Part shown: piece after piece, positions 47,794 to 59,531 of the stretch
How positions within the stretch are numbered: position 1 is the stretch's first letter
Layout: each line of letters begins with the position of its first letter
DNA from: Adiantum capillus-veneris
Lineage: Eukaryota > Streptophyta > Polypodiopsida > Polypodiales > Pteridaceae
Assembly (NCBI GenBank): GCA_014529385.2
Contig: CM043953.1
Span: 93,439,342-93,503,341 of the forward strand
Direction: 5' to 3'
Length of the DNA: 64,000 nt
The notes under the pieces: generated by a model
Seen by the model: the letters and a program-made list of their open reading frames with translations, nothing else
Database searches by the model: none
What the model was told of the DNA's origin: nothing
Translations under genes and position numbers: made by a program

Positions 47794-48878
47794 AGCAAAC
47801 AATGGCATTATTTGGAAGCTGTCATGGCTCTCAGGGTGCCTCATGAGGGAGGGATGACTACTTTGTTCCGGCATGAATTAGAGCAAGCTCTTGCTGACAG
47901 CTCTATTGCCTTGGTTTTCTCTGGCAGAAAGTGATGGTGCTTTGCAACATTCTCGAATCCCCAGGGCATTCACTAAAGGTTACCATATGGTGGCTAGTAT
48001 AATAGGGGGTGTTTTGTGCGGCTAAAAGGACAGATTTTATAAAGGAGGGAACCGTATATAGGTGTATATATGGCAATTTTGGTGCACGCAGGTGACATCT
48101 TCCTAGTACTAGTGAACGAAGTGCTTCGAAGCGTCGAAACTTTACACAAACTGGTTTTAAGGTTGTAGAATTACAACCCTAGAAAGTATGTTATCATGGG
48201 CCTCAGGTGCTAGGAACGAACAGAGAGGGCCAAGACCGTAGTAGCCTAGTTCTTTTCGGTATGTGCAACCCTTTGTAAGACACCTTTAGTGACTTTTTTT
48301 TTAAAAACATCACACAAAAAAGGATTGATTGAGCTGGCTATTCTATTTATATTTCATAAAATGCTGTTTTTGGTATTCTTGAAGGGTTTCAATTGTGCTT
48401 AGGCTCTTGGTATTCTAATTTTTAGCGTTTACTGCTTATAATCTGCTCTCTCTTGTTGTAACATGGGTGAGTTAGTGTCTCTTGTTTTTGTTTATGATTT
48501 CATGGTACCTTTATCTTAATCCCATTCCATGGCAAGGTTCATGATTCTTGAAAATTACTGATAACATCTGTAGAGAGAAATAAAGATGAATTAACAAATG
48601 AGCTAAGATTGTCGTTATCGGGCCTATAATCTTCTTAAATGGATTTTTCAAACTAGAATTTAGGAAACAAGCACTTTGATCAATAATGTTTCATTACGCG
48701 TGCACAACTGTCGTTAAATTTAACATCACAAAAGCAAAGATCCCATGCGCGCACACACACTTACACCCCTTGCATGCAGAGATCAAAGAGCACTAGAAGC
48801 TACAAGCAAAGCCTTGCATATTTTGAACAGTACTCTGCAACAAATATCAATTAAAGATGTGCAAGCTAGAAGATGTAG
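47794..48878. other. Downstream region of the trihelix gene; no gene recognised
   Basis: It probably includes the 3' untranslated region. AATAAA occurs near 48580, but it is far from the stop and not decisive. Nothing else is recognised. Confidence 0.35.
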
Positions 48879-49150
48879 CACAAGAAGTTTTAGAAAAATT
48901 CTCACAATAATTCCCACTGCATTGTGGCTTACCTCAACATCATGAGTTTGTGCACGAGGGAGGCACTGCATACCTAGCTCGGTACGATTGGGGGTAGGGG
49001 ACCGTCGGGCCGGTGGTCCCCTGCCCCCAATCGTACCTAGCTAGGTATGCTGTGCCTCTTGAGCAGAAGCTCATGATGTTATGCATGGTTTGAAAAACAC
49101 CAAAAAAGACTCCGTTTTCCTACATGAGAATATTTCTAAATCTTCTTGTG
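48879..49150. mobile_element. Near-palindromic MITE, copy 1
   Basis: 272 bp. The ends are CACAAGAAG and CTTCTTGTG, continuing as a terminal inverted repeat of about 27 bp. The centre is a GC-rich hairpin with arms of about 33 bp (tacctagctcggtacgattg... and its complement) around 48972-49048. The 3-bp flanks are TAG and TAT, so the target duplication is imperfect. It is inverted relative to copy 2. Confidence 0.75.
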
Positions 49151-50023
49151 TATTATATAGGACAATAAAGAGCGATTTCTATCTTTGTCCTTCTCTATAA
49201 TTGGTTAAGTTGAATACTACTACTAACTACTCTTCATAAAAATAAAGGATAGACAACAATTTGTGACACTTTTGTCACTTTTAATACTAACGCTATTGTG
49301 CTTACATAACTTTGATGAGAAGAAAGAATTTATTATAGACTACCTATTTCTTGTTGTGGAGCTACCAATTAGATGAAATTCAAACTTGATTCAAGCATTT
49401 CTAAAATGGAGTATGCATCAAGCCACAAATGTTAGAGGGGTATTTTGCCACCCGTCGATGCCAAATTCACACCCTCTTTTTCCTTTTGCTTTTCCAAGTG
49501 AGGTATCTTGGTTGATTCCCCTTAATGAGACATGGGTGTCTTGCAATTTGCAAGTAGCCCAAATCAAACCATCCTTTGAAAGCTTAATAGAAACCATGCT
49601 TTTGAAACTTAAAGCACTATATTTTGACCACAATATAATTCTCAAAGTTATGTCTAGGTGTTGTTCCAAGAGGAGGGGAAAAAAGCAAAGATTTTTTGCA
49701 AGCATTGAAAACAAACAAGAAATGATTAAAATGATCTCTACCATTTTTTGCTTCAACATGAACAAAGTCATGCATGCATGAAAAAATTGTATATAAGTGA
49801 ATAAGCCATGAAGTAATTCCTTAATACATTTTAGGAAATAAGTCTCACGCGCAATGGAAGGCTTTGCACGCAACTAGTTTTAGTAGATGGCATGTAAAGT
49901 AATGGTAAAGATAAATAGTTTTGCTAAAACTAAAGGTAGGGAATCTCAATAAATAAGTGAGCTACTTAATATGCAAGTTGAATATATGTGTGTGAGGACT
50001 TTTTGCATGAGCAGTGGTGGCTT
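49151..50023. other. Sequence between the two MITEs
   Basis: Overlapping ORFs of 131 codons (49386-49781, plus) and 151 codons (49418-49873, minus) occupy the same bases in opposite directions. Neither shows a domain I recognise, and at most one could be real. Confidence 0.3.
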
Positions 50024-50302
50024 CACAAAAAGATTTAGAAATATGCTCATGTAGGAGAACGGAGTCTTTTTCGGTGTTTTTCATACCATGCATAACATCA
50101 TGAGCTTCTGCTCGAGAGGCAGCACATACCTAGCTAGGTACGATTGGGGAAAGGGGACAACCGGCCCATCCACCGGGCCGGTGGTCCCCTGCCCCCAATC
50201 GTACCTAGCTAGGTACGCGGTGCCTCCCTCATAGAAACTCACGATGTTGAGGTAAGTCACAATGTGGGAATTATTGTGAGAATTTCTCTAAAGCTTCTTG
50301 TG
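50024..50302. mobile_element. Near-palindromic MITE, copy 2
   Basis: 279 bp. The ends are CACAAAAAG and CTTCTTGTG. Internal hairpin arms tacctagctaggtacgattg and complement lie at about 50129-50215, with a GC-rich loop. It is flanked by a perfect 3-bp duplication CTT (50021-50023 and 50303-50305). A 3-bp duplication with CAC...GTG ends is a CACTA-like combination, but no transposase is linked. Confidence 0.78.
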
Positions 50303-51413
50303 CTTTTGACGAGAGAAGCAAGAAGAAGGGCCCGCAAAGAAAAAATAGCAAGAGTGTATGTACAAAAGGGGGGAATGCTTGGGTTTTTGGTTGAGGGACA
50401 TACTAAGGAATTTAATGGGGGATTTGAAGTTTGATTCAGGATGTATCTCTCCCATTTTCACTCCCAAATGAGGATTGATTTCCATGTGTTCAAAGATCTC
50501 TCTTCCTACATGCATAGACGTTGTTTTTGTGTAGTCTCCTTGCTATAAAGAAAGAGAGTCCTCTCTTTATTTTTTATATATGGTTCTTGATGAGGCATGA
50601 TGAGGTTTTTTTCCATAAGCTTTGATAGTTTTGTTATGGTTAGTATTTTCAATGTTTCTGAAGAGTGTACAATAGAGTTGTTGATTACATGTACAAAGGT
50701 GTAATTGTTGTCTCTTCTTGAGGTTGCAATCAATGGTTTTCTGCATTCAAATTTTGGTCTTTTTGGATTGAAAGTCAATTTTTAGTGAAGAGAAATTAAG
50801 CTTTGGTTTCGGATTGACTTCCTCTTTTTGGTGTTTTCACATTGATAGTGTTGTCAGATGTAGAAAGGGCAATCACTTATAAATATCACAATGTGCAATA
50901 CAATATTTTGCACTTGCAATATTTTTCGAAGAAAAGATAATAATTTTTCAAATTTGTCGTACATTTCTTACATGCATTGGGCTTATAGACTATAGGGAAA
51001 AATTTCTCAATTGTCAATATTCTGTAGCTTAAATTGAGCTCGAAAAATACTGCATTTGTCGTCTAGAAATTCTACGACAGGAACAAGCATCGTGAGGATA
51101 AAGATAGATAATAAGTTCTTCTTGAGCCAAGGCATATACAATGCATCATCAAGTATGAGAGAGCTTCCACTTCTAGACGTAAGCATAAGTTTGCCAATTC
51201 TCTTGTTTTTTTTTTTAAAGGGGCATGTTTGATAGATAAGATAGTAGTTCCATCGTGGAGTTCCTCAACAGGAGTGAACATATTATGATGAGACATAATG
51301 TTCTATAAGGTAGCATTGCCAAAGTACCATATACATGGGTGAGGAGTGTCAAATTTCAAGATGAATCTTCTATATAAGGTGCAACTATGGCAATAACTAT
51401 ATGTTATGGGGTA
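50303..51413. other. AT-rich sequence without a recognised gene
   Basis: ORFs at 50288-50515, 50506-50778 and 51072-51296 (all minus) are short and carry no recognisable domain. Confidence 0.35.
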
Positions 51414-51528
51414 GGGAAAGGTCGTCAACGACCTTTCCCCGTAATCCATGCGACTCGTGGTGACCGGCGGAGGCCGGGAGCCACGGGGAGCATGGATTGC
51501 GGGGAAAGGTCAGTCAACGACCTTTCCC
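51414..51528. repeat. Perfect-to-near-perfect long hairpin, GC-rich
   Basis: The arms are 51414-51460 and 51481-51528 with a 20-base loop. Each arm itself contains a short palindrome (aaaggtcgtcaacgaccttt), so a cruciform with branched tips is possible. Confidence 0.85.
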
Positions 51529-51530
51529 GG

Positions 51531-51974
51531 CCGTCAAGGGTCGCTGGGAGGGGGTCCGTGAGGTATTCAAAACTGGCAAATGGCAGCTACGTCGTCAGGT
51601 GACAGTCCTCTACATGAAGGGGCGGCAGTCCTGTGTAGGACTCGTGTTACAGTGCTTGCAGGTCTGCAGGTCCAGTGCAAGAGCTCCATGGCCTCTGCAT
51701 ATTTCGGATGCTGAGTTGTCGAACTGTCTGCACATTCCGGCTGCTCACGTGGCTGCCTATGGTTGCTCGATAAAGCTCCAAGATTCTGGGTGCTGATGTG
51801 CCAACCGCTTGTGTCTTTCCTGCTGCTGACGGGTCGTTTTGGTACGACGTCATCCAATTTTCCTGCTCCATGCTGAGTTGGCGAAGATCTAAAGGCCAAG
51901 CCCCAGATTACGGATGATAATGGAGCCAGGATGGAGGGTTACGATCTGCTGCCCCCCGACCAGCGACCTTGACG
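51531..51974. repeat. GC-rich island with a second, wide inverted repeat
   Basis: The segment at 51531-51554 (cgtcaagggtcgctgggagg) is complementary to 51951-51974 (ccccgaccagcgaccttgac) with small gaps. The ~400 bp between them is GC-rich relative to its surroundings and holds ORFs on both strands (51497-51796 plus, 51567-51899 minus) without recognisable domains. Confidence 0.6.
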
Positions 51975-52229
51975 AATATGTAATTTGAATAATGGTTTGC
52001 TTCATTTTATCTTATGTGTGCCGGTTATCTCAATGTTATCATGGCAATATTGATTTTGCTTCTACTTTGACAAAAATAGTCCACATAATATTGGATGTCA
52101 ACTAATGATTATTCATATTCTAATGGTTTTCTCTTTTACCATGGTAAATTGTGTGTGATTTCATCTTCTTGACTAGTTTTATAAGAGCTGTATATGCCAC
52201 CATATTTGTGTCACAAGGGCATTTCAACA

Positions 52230-52622
52230 TGTTGGGGTAAGCCGTTTAGCTTACACTTGCCAACCCTTAAAGCTAAGCATATCAACCATGCACTATTATG
52301 TACATGTATGCATCTTGCTACATAGGATTCCCTAATTATATGCTTCTTTATAGTCACATAGCAATTCACTATAGCCACATGATATTTGACCCTTCTTTCC
52401 CATGTGATGGAAATCACTTTCTAGCAATAAATGCCACCTTTCCACTCTAAGCCTATATAAAACCATATTGCTTAGCTTGTATTTGGCTCTTTTCATCTTA
52501 ATCAATCAAGCAACTCTATTTTCATTGAGTGCTCTCTCTCTAATTTGTTTTCTCCTTATTATAATAAAACTCTCACTACCATGAATGCAACTAATCATTT
52601 TTTGTCTTAATCAATCCTTACA
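52230..52622 (+). repeat. 5' LTR of the small LTR element
   Basis: Begins TGTTGGGGTAAGCCG and ends CAATCCTTACA, 393 bp. It contains tatataaaacc near 52453, a plausible TATA element. It matches the truncated copy at 59532. Confidence 0.85.
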
Positions 52623-52624
52623 AG

Positions 52625-52636
52625 TGGTATCAGAGC
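52625..52636 (+). other. Primer binding site, initiator tRNA-Met type
   Basis: TGGTATCAGAGC two bases after the LTR end. Confidence 0.9.
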
Positions 52637-53168
52637 TTGTAAGTAATTAGTATCTCCTAATATGTTAATTAGATCCCTTAGCTAGATTTAGTTCTCTCTC
52701 CCTAAGCACTAAATCGCTTCATATTTATTTTAGGATTAAATTAGTATAACTCAATTCTAATCATCTCCATCATTGGTTTTGGGCAAGTCTACACGGCCAC
52801 TACCCTCACAGATGATTACCAATAATTGAATTGAGTGCTAGTTGTGTGTTTTTCTCTTCTTTTACTTGTCGTTTGACTTGCTTTACACACACACACACAC
52901 ACACACGTGCATGTGAAGCCCTCATCAAGAGTTTTTGGATGATTGTACTCATGCTTTGTTTAAGGCAAGCACCAAGCAATGGCGCCTTGATTAATCTTGC
53001 ATGATTTTATGCAAATTAATCAAGTGTGTGTATGTGTGTGTGTGTGTGCACGCGTGCACCATTTGAAGTGTGTGTGCCATTTCAAGACGTGAGTGTGTGT
53101 GTGTGTGTGTGGGTATACCCTTTTGAAAGGGGTGTTAAAGTCAAGGAGCCATCAAAGGCCATGTGGGA

Positions 53169-53328
53169 TGAAATGCCTAAAGGACTCTCTTGGTCCAGAT
53201 TCACCAGAGTCAAACCTCCTTATATAGCCCTTGGCCCTCGAATCCCCTATTCCACACTAGCAGTCGGCCACCTGGCCCAGGTCCGTGACCCCCCCCCCCC
53301 CCCCCCCGGGTATGCCCTTGGCATGACA
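53169..53328 (-). repeat. 3' LTR (minus strand) of the chromovirus
   Basis: It aligns with 58950-59072 through tatatagcccttgg, ctattccaca and cttggcatgaca-type blocks. It includes a run of 19 C at 53289-53307 that is not in the other LTR and explains part of the length difference. Confidence 0.82.
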
Positions 53329-53341
53329 TTACTCCCGCCTT
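53329..53341 (-). other. Polypurine tract of the chromovirus
   Basis: The minus strand reads AAGGCGGGAGTAA directly before the LTR. Confidence 0.7.
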
Positions 53342-53435
53342 GGAGAAGTGTTTTCATCCTCGAAAACAAAAGTGGGAAACTTCTTCTTAAGAACACTAAT
53401 GTTTTCTCAAGTGGCGTCTTCTTTAGGTAGATCTT

Positions 53436-53895
53436 TCCACTTGACTAAAGCTTGACGATGTACATGATGACGCATACGTAAATAATGATAGTCGAGGATT
53501 CACTTAGGTTTATGCGGTGGGATAGGAGGTTCAACGAAATCAACCAAAATTTGTTGGTCGACAACATTGTCATCCCCATACAAGCGTTTACGTAAATGGC
53601 TTACATGAAATACCGGATGCACACGAGAGTGTGCTGGTAACGAAAGTTTGTAGGCACAATCACCTTCCACTTGACTAAAGCTTGACGATGTACATGATGA
53701 CGCATACGTAAATAATGATAGTCGAGGATTCACTTAGGTTTATGCGGTGGGATAGGAGGTTCAACGAAATCAACCAAAATCTGTTGGTCGACAACATTGT
53801 CGTCCCCATACAAGCGTTTACGTAGATGGCTTACATGAAAAACCGGATGCACACGAGAGTGTGCTGGTAACGAAAGTTTGTAGGCACAATCACCA
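53436..53895 (-). repeat. 230-bp tandem duplication in the chromovirus C-terminal region
   Basis: 53436-53665 and 53666-53895 are direct copies that differ at about four positions. Each encodes CAYKLSLPAHSRVHPVFHVS and the start of the chromodomain region. Confidence 0.92.
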
Positions 53896-54533
53896 AATCT
53901 CTTGAATATCTTGAAAGGCCCACAATATTGTGGAGATAATTTAGGTGTTGGCCAAGTCTTCAGACTTTCTGAATGCTCTCGCACACACAAAAATACATAT
54001 TTCCCTTTTTGAAGGTAGCTTGCCGACGTTCTTTATCAGTGTGCTTTTTATACCGATCCTATGCTTGTTGGACATTCTGACGAGCGACTTTTAGCATATC
54101 CACATGATCTTGGAGTTTTTTGGTTTCCAACCCCACCATAATTGGTGACCTAGGTTGAAAACCGTACATTAGCATAAAAGGACTAAATCCAATTGTGACA
54201 TGCTTAGAATTGTTGTAAGCAAACTCAAGAAGAGGGAGATACTCTTCCCAGTCTGCTTGTTTCTTTTGCTAATGTATGCTTGTAGCATATCCTCTAGCAA
54301 TTGGTTAACTCGTTCAGATTTGATCATTGTTTTGGATGATCCGTTGTACTGAGGTTGAGTTGTGTACCCAATCGTTTAAACACAACCCTCCAAAAATGAC
54401 TGTTAAACATGGGATCACGATCACTCACAATGTTATTTGTCAATTCATACAACTTGTACAGATTGTCCACAAATAACTTAGCTAATTCTGGAGTCTTTAT
54501 TGTTGACTTGGTTGGAACAAACTTGCATAGTTT

Positions 54534-54757
54534 AGTCAACCGGTCTACGACCACCCATACCGATTCATAACCTCGTACAGTAAATGATAAGTGACCCACG
54601 ATAAAATCCATAGAGATAATTTCCCATTTACCATAGTCAACTGATCTACGACCACCCCTACCGAGTCATAACCTTGTACAGTGGTTGGTAAACCCACGAT
54701 GAAATCCATAGAGATAATTTTCCATTTACCACAGGGAATCTCCAAAGGATGTAAGAG
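54534..54757 (-). repeat. ~112-bp tandem duplication in the chromovirus integrase
   Basis: Two diverged direct copies each contain cctacgaccacccataccga-like, ataacc and aaaatccatagagataattt blocks. The duplicated region encodes the first integrase catalytic block, MDFIVG. Confidence 0.75.
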
Positions 54758-57060
54758 TCCTACTACCTTCAGGGGCTTTGCTTTGTTAACTTGACATTTT
54801 TGGCAATGCAAGACATAGTCTTGAACAAATCCATGTAAACCTGGCCAGTAAAACTGATCTCTTACGAGAGCATAAGTCTAATGCTTGGACGCCCCGCACT
54901 TGGACTATTGTGACATTCATAAAGAATTTGGTGCCGAATGTCCGCGTCTGTCGGTACACAAAATCTCTCCTTGCAGAGTAGGTACCCACCATCGATGGAA
55001 AATTTCTTCCATCACTATAGTTCATCACTCGATGGAGGAGAACTATGTGTGAAGGTTAACGAAACACTGTCAGCATTGGAGTAAGAAGGATCCCTCATTT
55101 GCACATGGCTCCACACTTTGGAGTATGTGTCATCATGCTCATATTTTCCCTTCAAAGAATCCAAAAACTCACTTCGAAGTTTCGTGAACAAAAGAGAGTT
55201 GATCTCAGGCATACGACTAAGAGCATCAGCCACCACATTGCATCGTCCTTTACAATATTGGAGCTTTGCATCATACTCCTAAAGAATCTCAACCCACCTG
55301 GCCTTTCAACCCTTCAAGTCAGTTTGTTGCGTAAACCATTTTATGCTTTCATGGGGTCAAATACAATCTCAAACCGAGCTCCACACAAATAATGTCACCA
55401 TGTCTTCAAAGAAAACACTATTGCGTAGAGTTTGCGTTCATAAATCAAATAATTCTAATGCACTGAATCAAGCTTCTTGCTTTTAAATGCAATTGGCCTT
55501 CCCTCCTCTAGAAAGACTGCTCCAATAGCACGGTTACTGGCTTCCGATTCCAAAACGAATGTCTTTAAAGAATCCACAATATCTAGAATAAAAGCTGTAG
55601 CTAATGCATCATTGAGCATATCAAAACTTTGATGTTGAGCAACACCCCACGGAAAGGTTTTTCCTTTGCATTTCAATTGGTCTGTCATTGGCACCTACAA
55701 ATCCCAAGAAAATATGTAACTCTTTAAGATTTTTGGGAGAAGGCCACCTCCAAATTGCATCCACTTTGGATGGATCCATGTGCAGCCCATGAGATGAGAT
55801 AACATGCCCTAATTATGGAATTTCCTTCTTGAGAAAATCACACTTTGACTCTTTGGCATATAACTTGTTTGCTCTTAGCAATTAAAACACATGCCTCAGA
55901 TGTTGCAAGTGCTCTTCCTTAAAATCACTATATACAAGAATGTTACTAGAGAAATGATAACAAACTCTCCCAAGTATGGTCTCAGGACACTATCCATGAG
56001 TGTCATGAAAGTTGCGGGCAGATTGGTTAACCCAAAAGGCATAACAAAAAACTCGTAATGTCCAAACCTTGGTTGGAATGCAATTTTGGGTATATCAGCA
56101 AGTCTCAATGATCTCTTGACCGCAAGTCTATCTTTGTAAAAATACGAGCATGAGTGAGCTTGTTGAACATGTCATCCACTTGTCGTAATGGGTACTTGTT
56201 CTTAACAGTGATCACATTTTAACCACGGTAGTCTACACACATGCACATACTACCATCCTTTTTCTTCACCAATAGGATAGATGAAGCCCATGGTGAAGAA
56301 CTTGATTGAATAAACCCTCTATTGAGATAGTCAGTAAGCTAACGCTCCACCTTAGCAGCCTCAGAATGACTCATTCTATAGGATGGTTTACTGGCTACAA
56401 CCACATCTATGCCATGTTTCACAGATCGTGTTGGCGGTAATCTTGATGGTAAATCATTAGAAAAAACATCTTGAAATTTCATTAATAAATCATTTAACTG
56501 ACTAGAAACTTTTTCTTGTTGAGAAGAGAGAGTAGTAGCCATTGATGGAAGAGAAGAGAGAGAAGCATGCGGCATTGAGGAATGTTCAACATATTCAACA
56601 TTTGAAAGAAAATGACACAATGAGTAACACAAGAAAACTTCTTCTGTTTCATTATCAGAAGTGAGCTTCATAAGCTCTACTGTACATATCAATGGTGAGG
56701 AAGGAACGTTCTTCTCTCCTAACAAAAACACATGTGTGCCATGGGATTCAAACATCATATTATTGTGCTTGTAGCTACACCTCAGTGTGATCCTAGGATA
56801 TGCAACCACTCTCAACCAAGTACCACATTTTCCCTCTCCATGTTCATAACTTGGAAATACAAATATGTGGAATATCCTTGAATGTCCAATGGTATTGCTC
56901 TCACTTAAGTATCCCACACTTTGGCATCATAGCCATTCATCATTGCTACCTTGTAACGATGGGAACTCGGAGTTTGGGGCAATTTGAGCCTTTTCACTAA
57001 TACGTAGTTAATGACATTATGAGTAGCACCATCATCTACCAAGATACACACCTTGTACCC

Positions 57061-57954
57061 TTGAATAGATCCGTGCATATGCACTAGCTCATGTGGACCG
57101 AAGGTCTGTTACCACATGGAGTTGTGATACGTCATTCATGCACCACCTTGGTGTGTGTTACCTCCACCTTGGAGAAACGTGAGGAAGACTCAAGAGGCAA
57201 TAGCTGCACCGTGTGCATTGCTTTCTCCTTACCTTGACCAACAGATTTTTCCTTGGGACAATCCTTTTTGCCATGGCCGCTTCCCAAGACGGATAAACCC
57301 ACATACTTGTTGAAAGGTTTCTAGCCCTTCCAACTTGAGGATAGCATCCCGATACTGCAAGATATATTCTAGCAATGATGGATGTTGGCACATGGAACAC
57401 GTATCCCAAGACATCCAATTTCTATCTTCCTCATTCATGGGTAGAAAATCTTTTCTAAATATAGCCTCAAAGGATTCCCAAGTTTGTGGTATGATGTTCT
57501 TGTCCTTGAGAGTCATCCACCATTTATAGGCCTTGCCTTCCAGAGTCCGACTTGTTTGCAGCACCCTGACTGCATCTGGAGTATGTCGTAAGTCGTAAAT
57601 TTTGTCCCACTTGCTGAGAAACATATTCACCGCATTCTTATTGCGCTCTCATTCCTCTCCCTTAAAAGTTGGTGGCTTTGTATTTTTCAACAACTCGTCC
57701 ACCTCCTTTGGAGTGAGAGAGTACAAAGAATCTAGAGGGGGACCTTGTCCCTGACCAAGAGGACCCTGCAATTGTACCACTAAAGTGGATAATTTACTGA
57801 CATTTTTCTTTAGTGATGCAAAATTCTTTTCCATAATCGACATATGTGCTTGTAGTGCTAAAAATTCTTGAATATCAAGAAAATTGTAAGCGTCATCTCT
57901 TACCATAGCTTCGTGGGGTACCCTCCGTGAGAGTATCCAACCGCGAGCCATCAT
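57061..57954 (-). pseudogene. gag: Chromovirus Gag remnant
   Basis: Minus strand. Segment 57954-57649 has FLALQAHMSIMEKNFASLKK (coiled-coil-like) and ends DELLKNTKPPTFKGEE. Segment 57630-57229 is a typical retrotransposon Gag capsid: WMTLKDKNIIPQTWESFEAI, FRKDFLP, LEYILQYRDAILKLEGLE. The zinc knuckle near 57270-57300 is broken by a frameshift. Confidence 0.82.
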
Positions 57955-58949
57955 TGGAAAGATCGGGTGTATGGTGCTGAAAATGAAAAGTTATGTTGAT
58001 ATCAAAATCCATGGCGACACTGTGCAGTGCTAGTAAGAGAAATAAGAATACCTTGATTCCAAAATAGGTGGTAACCGTAGTATGCATCACAAACGTCGAT
58101 AATTAGCCGTGCTAATTAGGCCCGCAACTGCAATTCAAACATGTATGATTTTCAAAAAACCAAGACGTGCTGGTATTGTTGAATCTTTGAAATCTCCTAG
58201 TCACTTTTGGTCGTCAATGGTGCGAAACTTTCCAATTGGGAGATGTTTGTCGGAAAAGATTGCAACGTATTTGATCCGAACAAACTCCCAAAGATGCACT
58301 TCTTGATTAGTCGTTAACTAGTCTGATGCCGATTTGGATGTCAAACTTGTTGCAATCGGCACCTTTTGTAGATGTGAAAGAAACCTTGAATGAAGGTCTT
58401 GGAAATTTGATCTCAAATTGTGAAGTAAAACTCAGTAGGATACACAAAAATTGATGTTTTCTTGAAATTTTGTCGGACCCTTGCTAACAATCGTCACCTT
58501 GCCGAGCTCTGATGGAAAATTTGTGTAAACAAGGTGTGTGTCGGGGTGGACATGCACCCTTGCTTGCTTTGAAGGCCAAAAAAAATAATCCACAGGCGGC
58601 CTCAATGTGAATTGTTGAGGCCCTCCATGGATCTGCAACGCAAGCAGACATCATGGATATAAAGGGAGAGAAACCTGCGCCCTCTATGTCGCTCAGTGGG
58701 TTGCAACCACTTGACAAGATCTTCTCCCCTCAGCCCTGTGAGCCCGTCAAGCTACTTTTCTCGTGATTCCATGCAGGTCAGATAACCCCCCCCACCCGCC
58801 TCCTCCCCTTGGGGTTTCTGCACACGAGCTTGTCCAAGTTTTCTTCCTTGGCCCTTTAGCAAGAAACAGTCTCCACGCCCTTGGCTTGCATGCATGCAAT
58901 ACGGGGTGGCTCCACGTCCCTCTTTCCCAAAATAGGGCTCTGATACTGC
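57955..58949 (-). other. Chromovirus leader and degraded primer binding site
   Basis: No gene is recognised between gag and the 5' LTR. At the LTR edge (about 58934-58949) the minus strand reads GCAGTATCAGAGCCC. This resembles the initiator-Met site TGGTATCAGAGC with its first two bases changed. Confidence 0.55.
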
Positions 58950-59072
58950 TGAAATTCCTAGAGGATTGCCTTGGTCCAAATGCACCGCCCAACCCCCCTT
59001 ATATATCCCTTAGCGCTTGAGTCCCCTATTCCACAGTGGCAGCCGACCCCTGGATATGTCCTTAGCATGACA
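58950..59072 (-). repeat. 5' LTR (minus strand) of the chromovirus
   Basis: Plus-strand ends are TGAAATTCCTAGAGG and TTAGCATGACA. It aligns with 53169-53328. TSD TGGGA follows. Confidence 0.82.
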
Positions 59073-59531
59073 TGGGAACCTTATCTTTTGAGGCACATGG
59101 ACTAAAAGATGCACATGCCATGTCCACCAAAAAATTGATAATTTTAATGGCATTGGATTTCACACTTGGCAGACATAGGTCAAAGGAGTGCTCATGAAGA
59201 AAAATCTTTGGAGCATGGTAAAACCACCATCCGGTTCAGGGGAATCCTGGACATGAACCTTGAACGCTAGGAACAAAAAGAATCCTAGAGATTCCAAAGG
59301 TAAAGTACACATTGTGTAAGAAGAAGAAGAAGAGAAAAAAAAAGGGGAGGAAGTCAACACTATCTATTATGGGGTTTTAGACATTGTCCCAAACCCAAAG
59401 TTTGGAGGTAAGACCTACCCTCTCTTGCATCACAATTCACCTTATGAGCCATATGCAGTTACCTAAGTAACCCATATTAGCCTTGGTTAGAATCCATGAA
59501 CTTCGTTTAAGCTTCAGCTTACGGGGGTGTC

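Larger units (their letters stand above)
53390..57060 (-). pseudogene. pol: Chromovirus protease-pol remnant with chromodomain
   Basis: Minus strand. Protease ILVDDGATHNVIN lies near 57030-57060. The block at 56917-56339 runs up to RT (VASKPSYRMSHSEAAKVER). RT shows KKKDG near 56260 and FVMPFGLTN near 56040, with stops throughout. RNase H follows near 55600 (ESEASNRAIGAVFLEEG). Integrase blocks are MDFIVG, VVVDRLTK, IVSDRDPMF (54611-54324). The C-terminal SRVHPVFHVSHLRKRL domain is followed by a chromodomain tail (LVKWKDLPKEDAT, then a stop where Trp is expected) near 53420-53460. Chromodomains direct integration to marked chromatin. Many stops make this a pseudogene. Confidence 0.85.
53169..59072 (-). 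mobile_element. Chromovirus (Ty3/gypsy) with very short LTRs, decayed
   Basis: It is flanked by a perfect 5-bp target duplication TGGGA (53164-53168 and 59073-59077). The LTRs are 53169-53328 (160 bp) and 58950-59072 (123 bp), TGAAAT...CATGACA on the plus strand. The minus-strand order is leader, gag, protease, RT, RNase H, integrase, chromodomain, purine tract, LTR. The coding region has many stops, plus two internal tandem duplications. It sits inside the small LTR element, so it is the younger of the two. Confidence 0.88.

Noticed and set aside
49386-49873. Opposed 131- and 151-codon ORFs between the MITEs as real genes
   Set aside because: They overlap almost fully on opposite strands and neither has a recognisable domain.
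51414-51974. rRNA or tRNA gene fragment explaining the GC-rich island
   Set aside because: No recognisable rRNA motif or tRNA cloverleaf signature could be read; organelle origin remains only a possibility.
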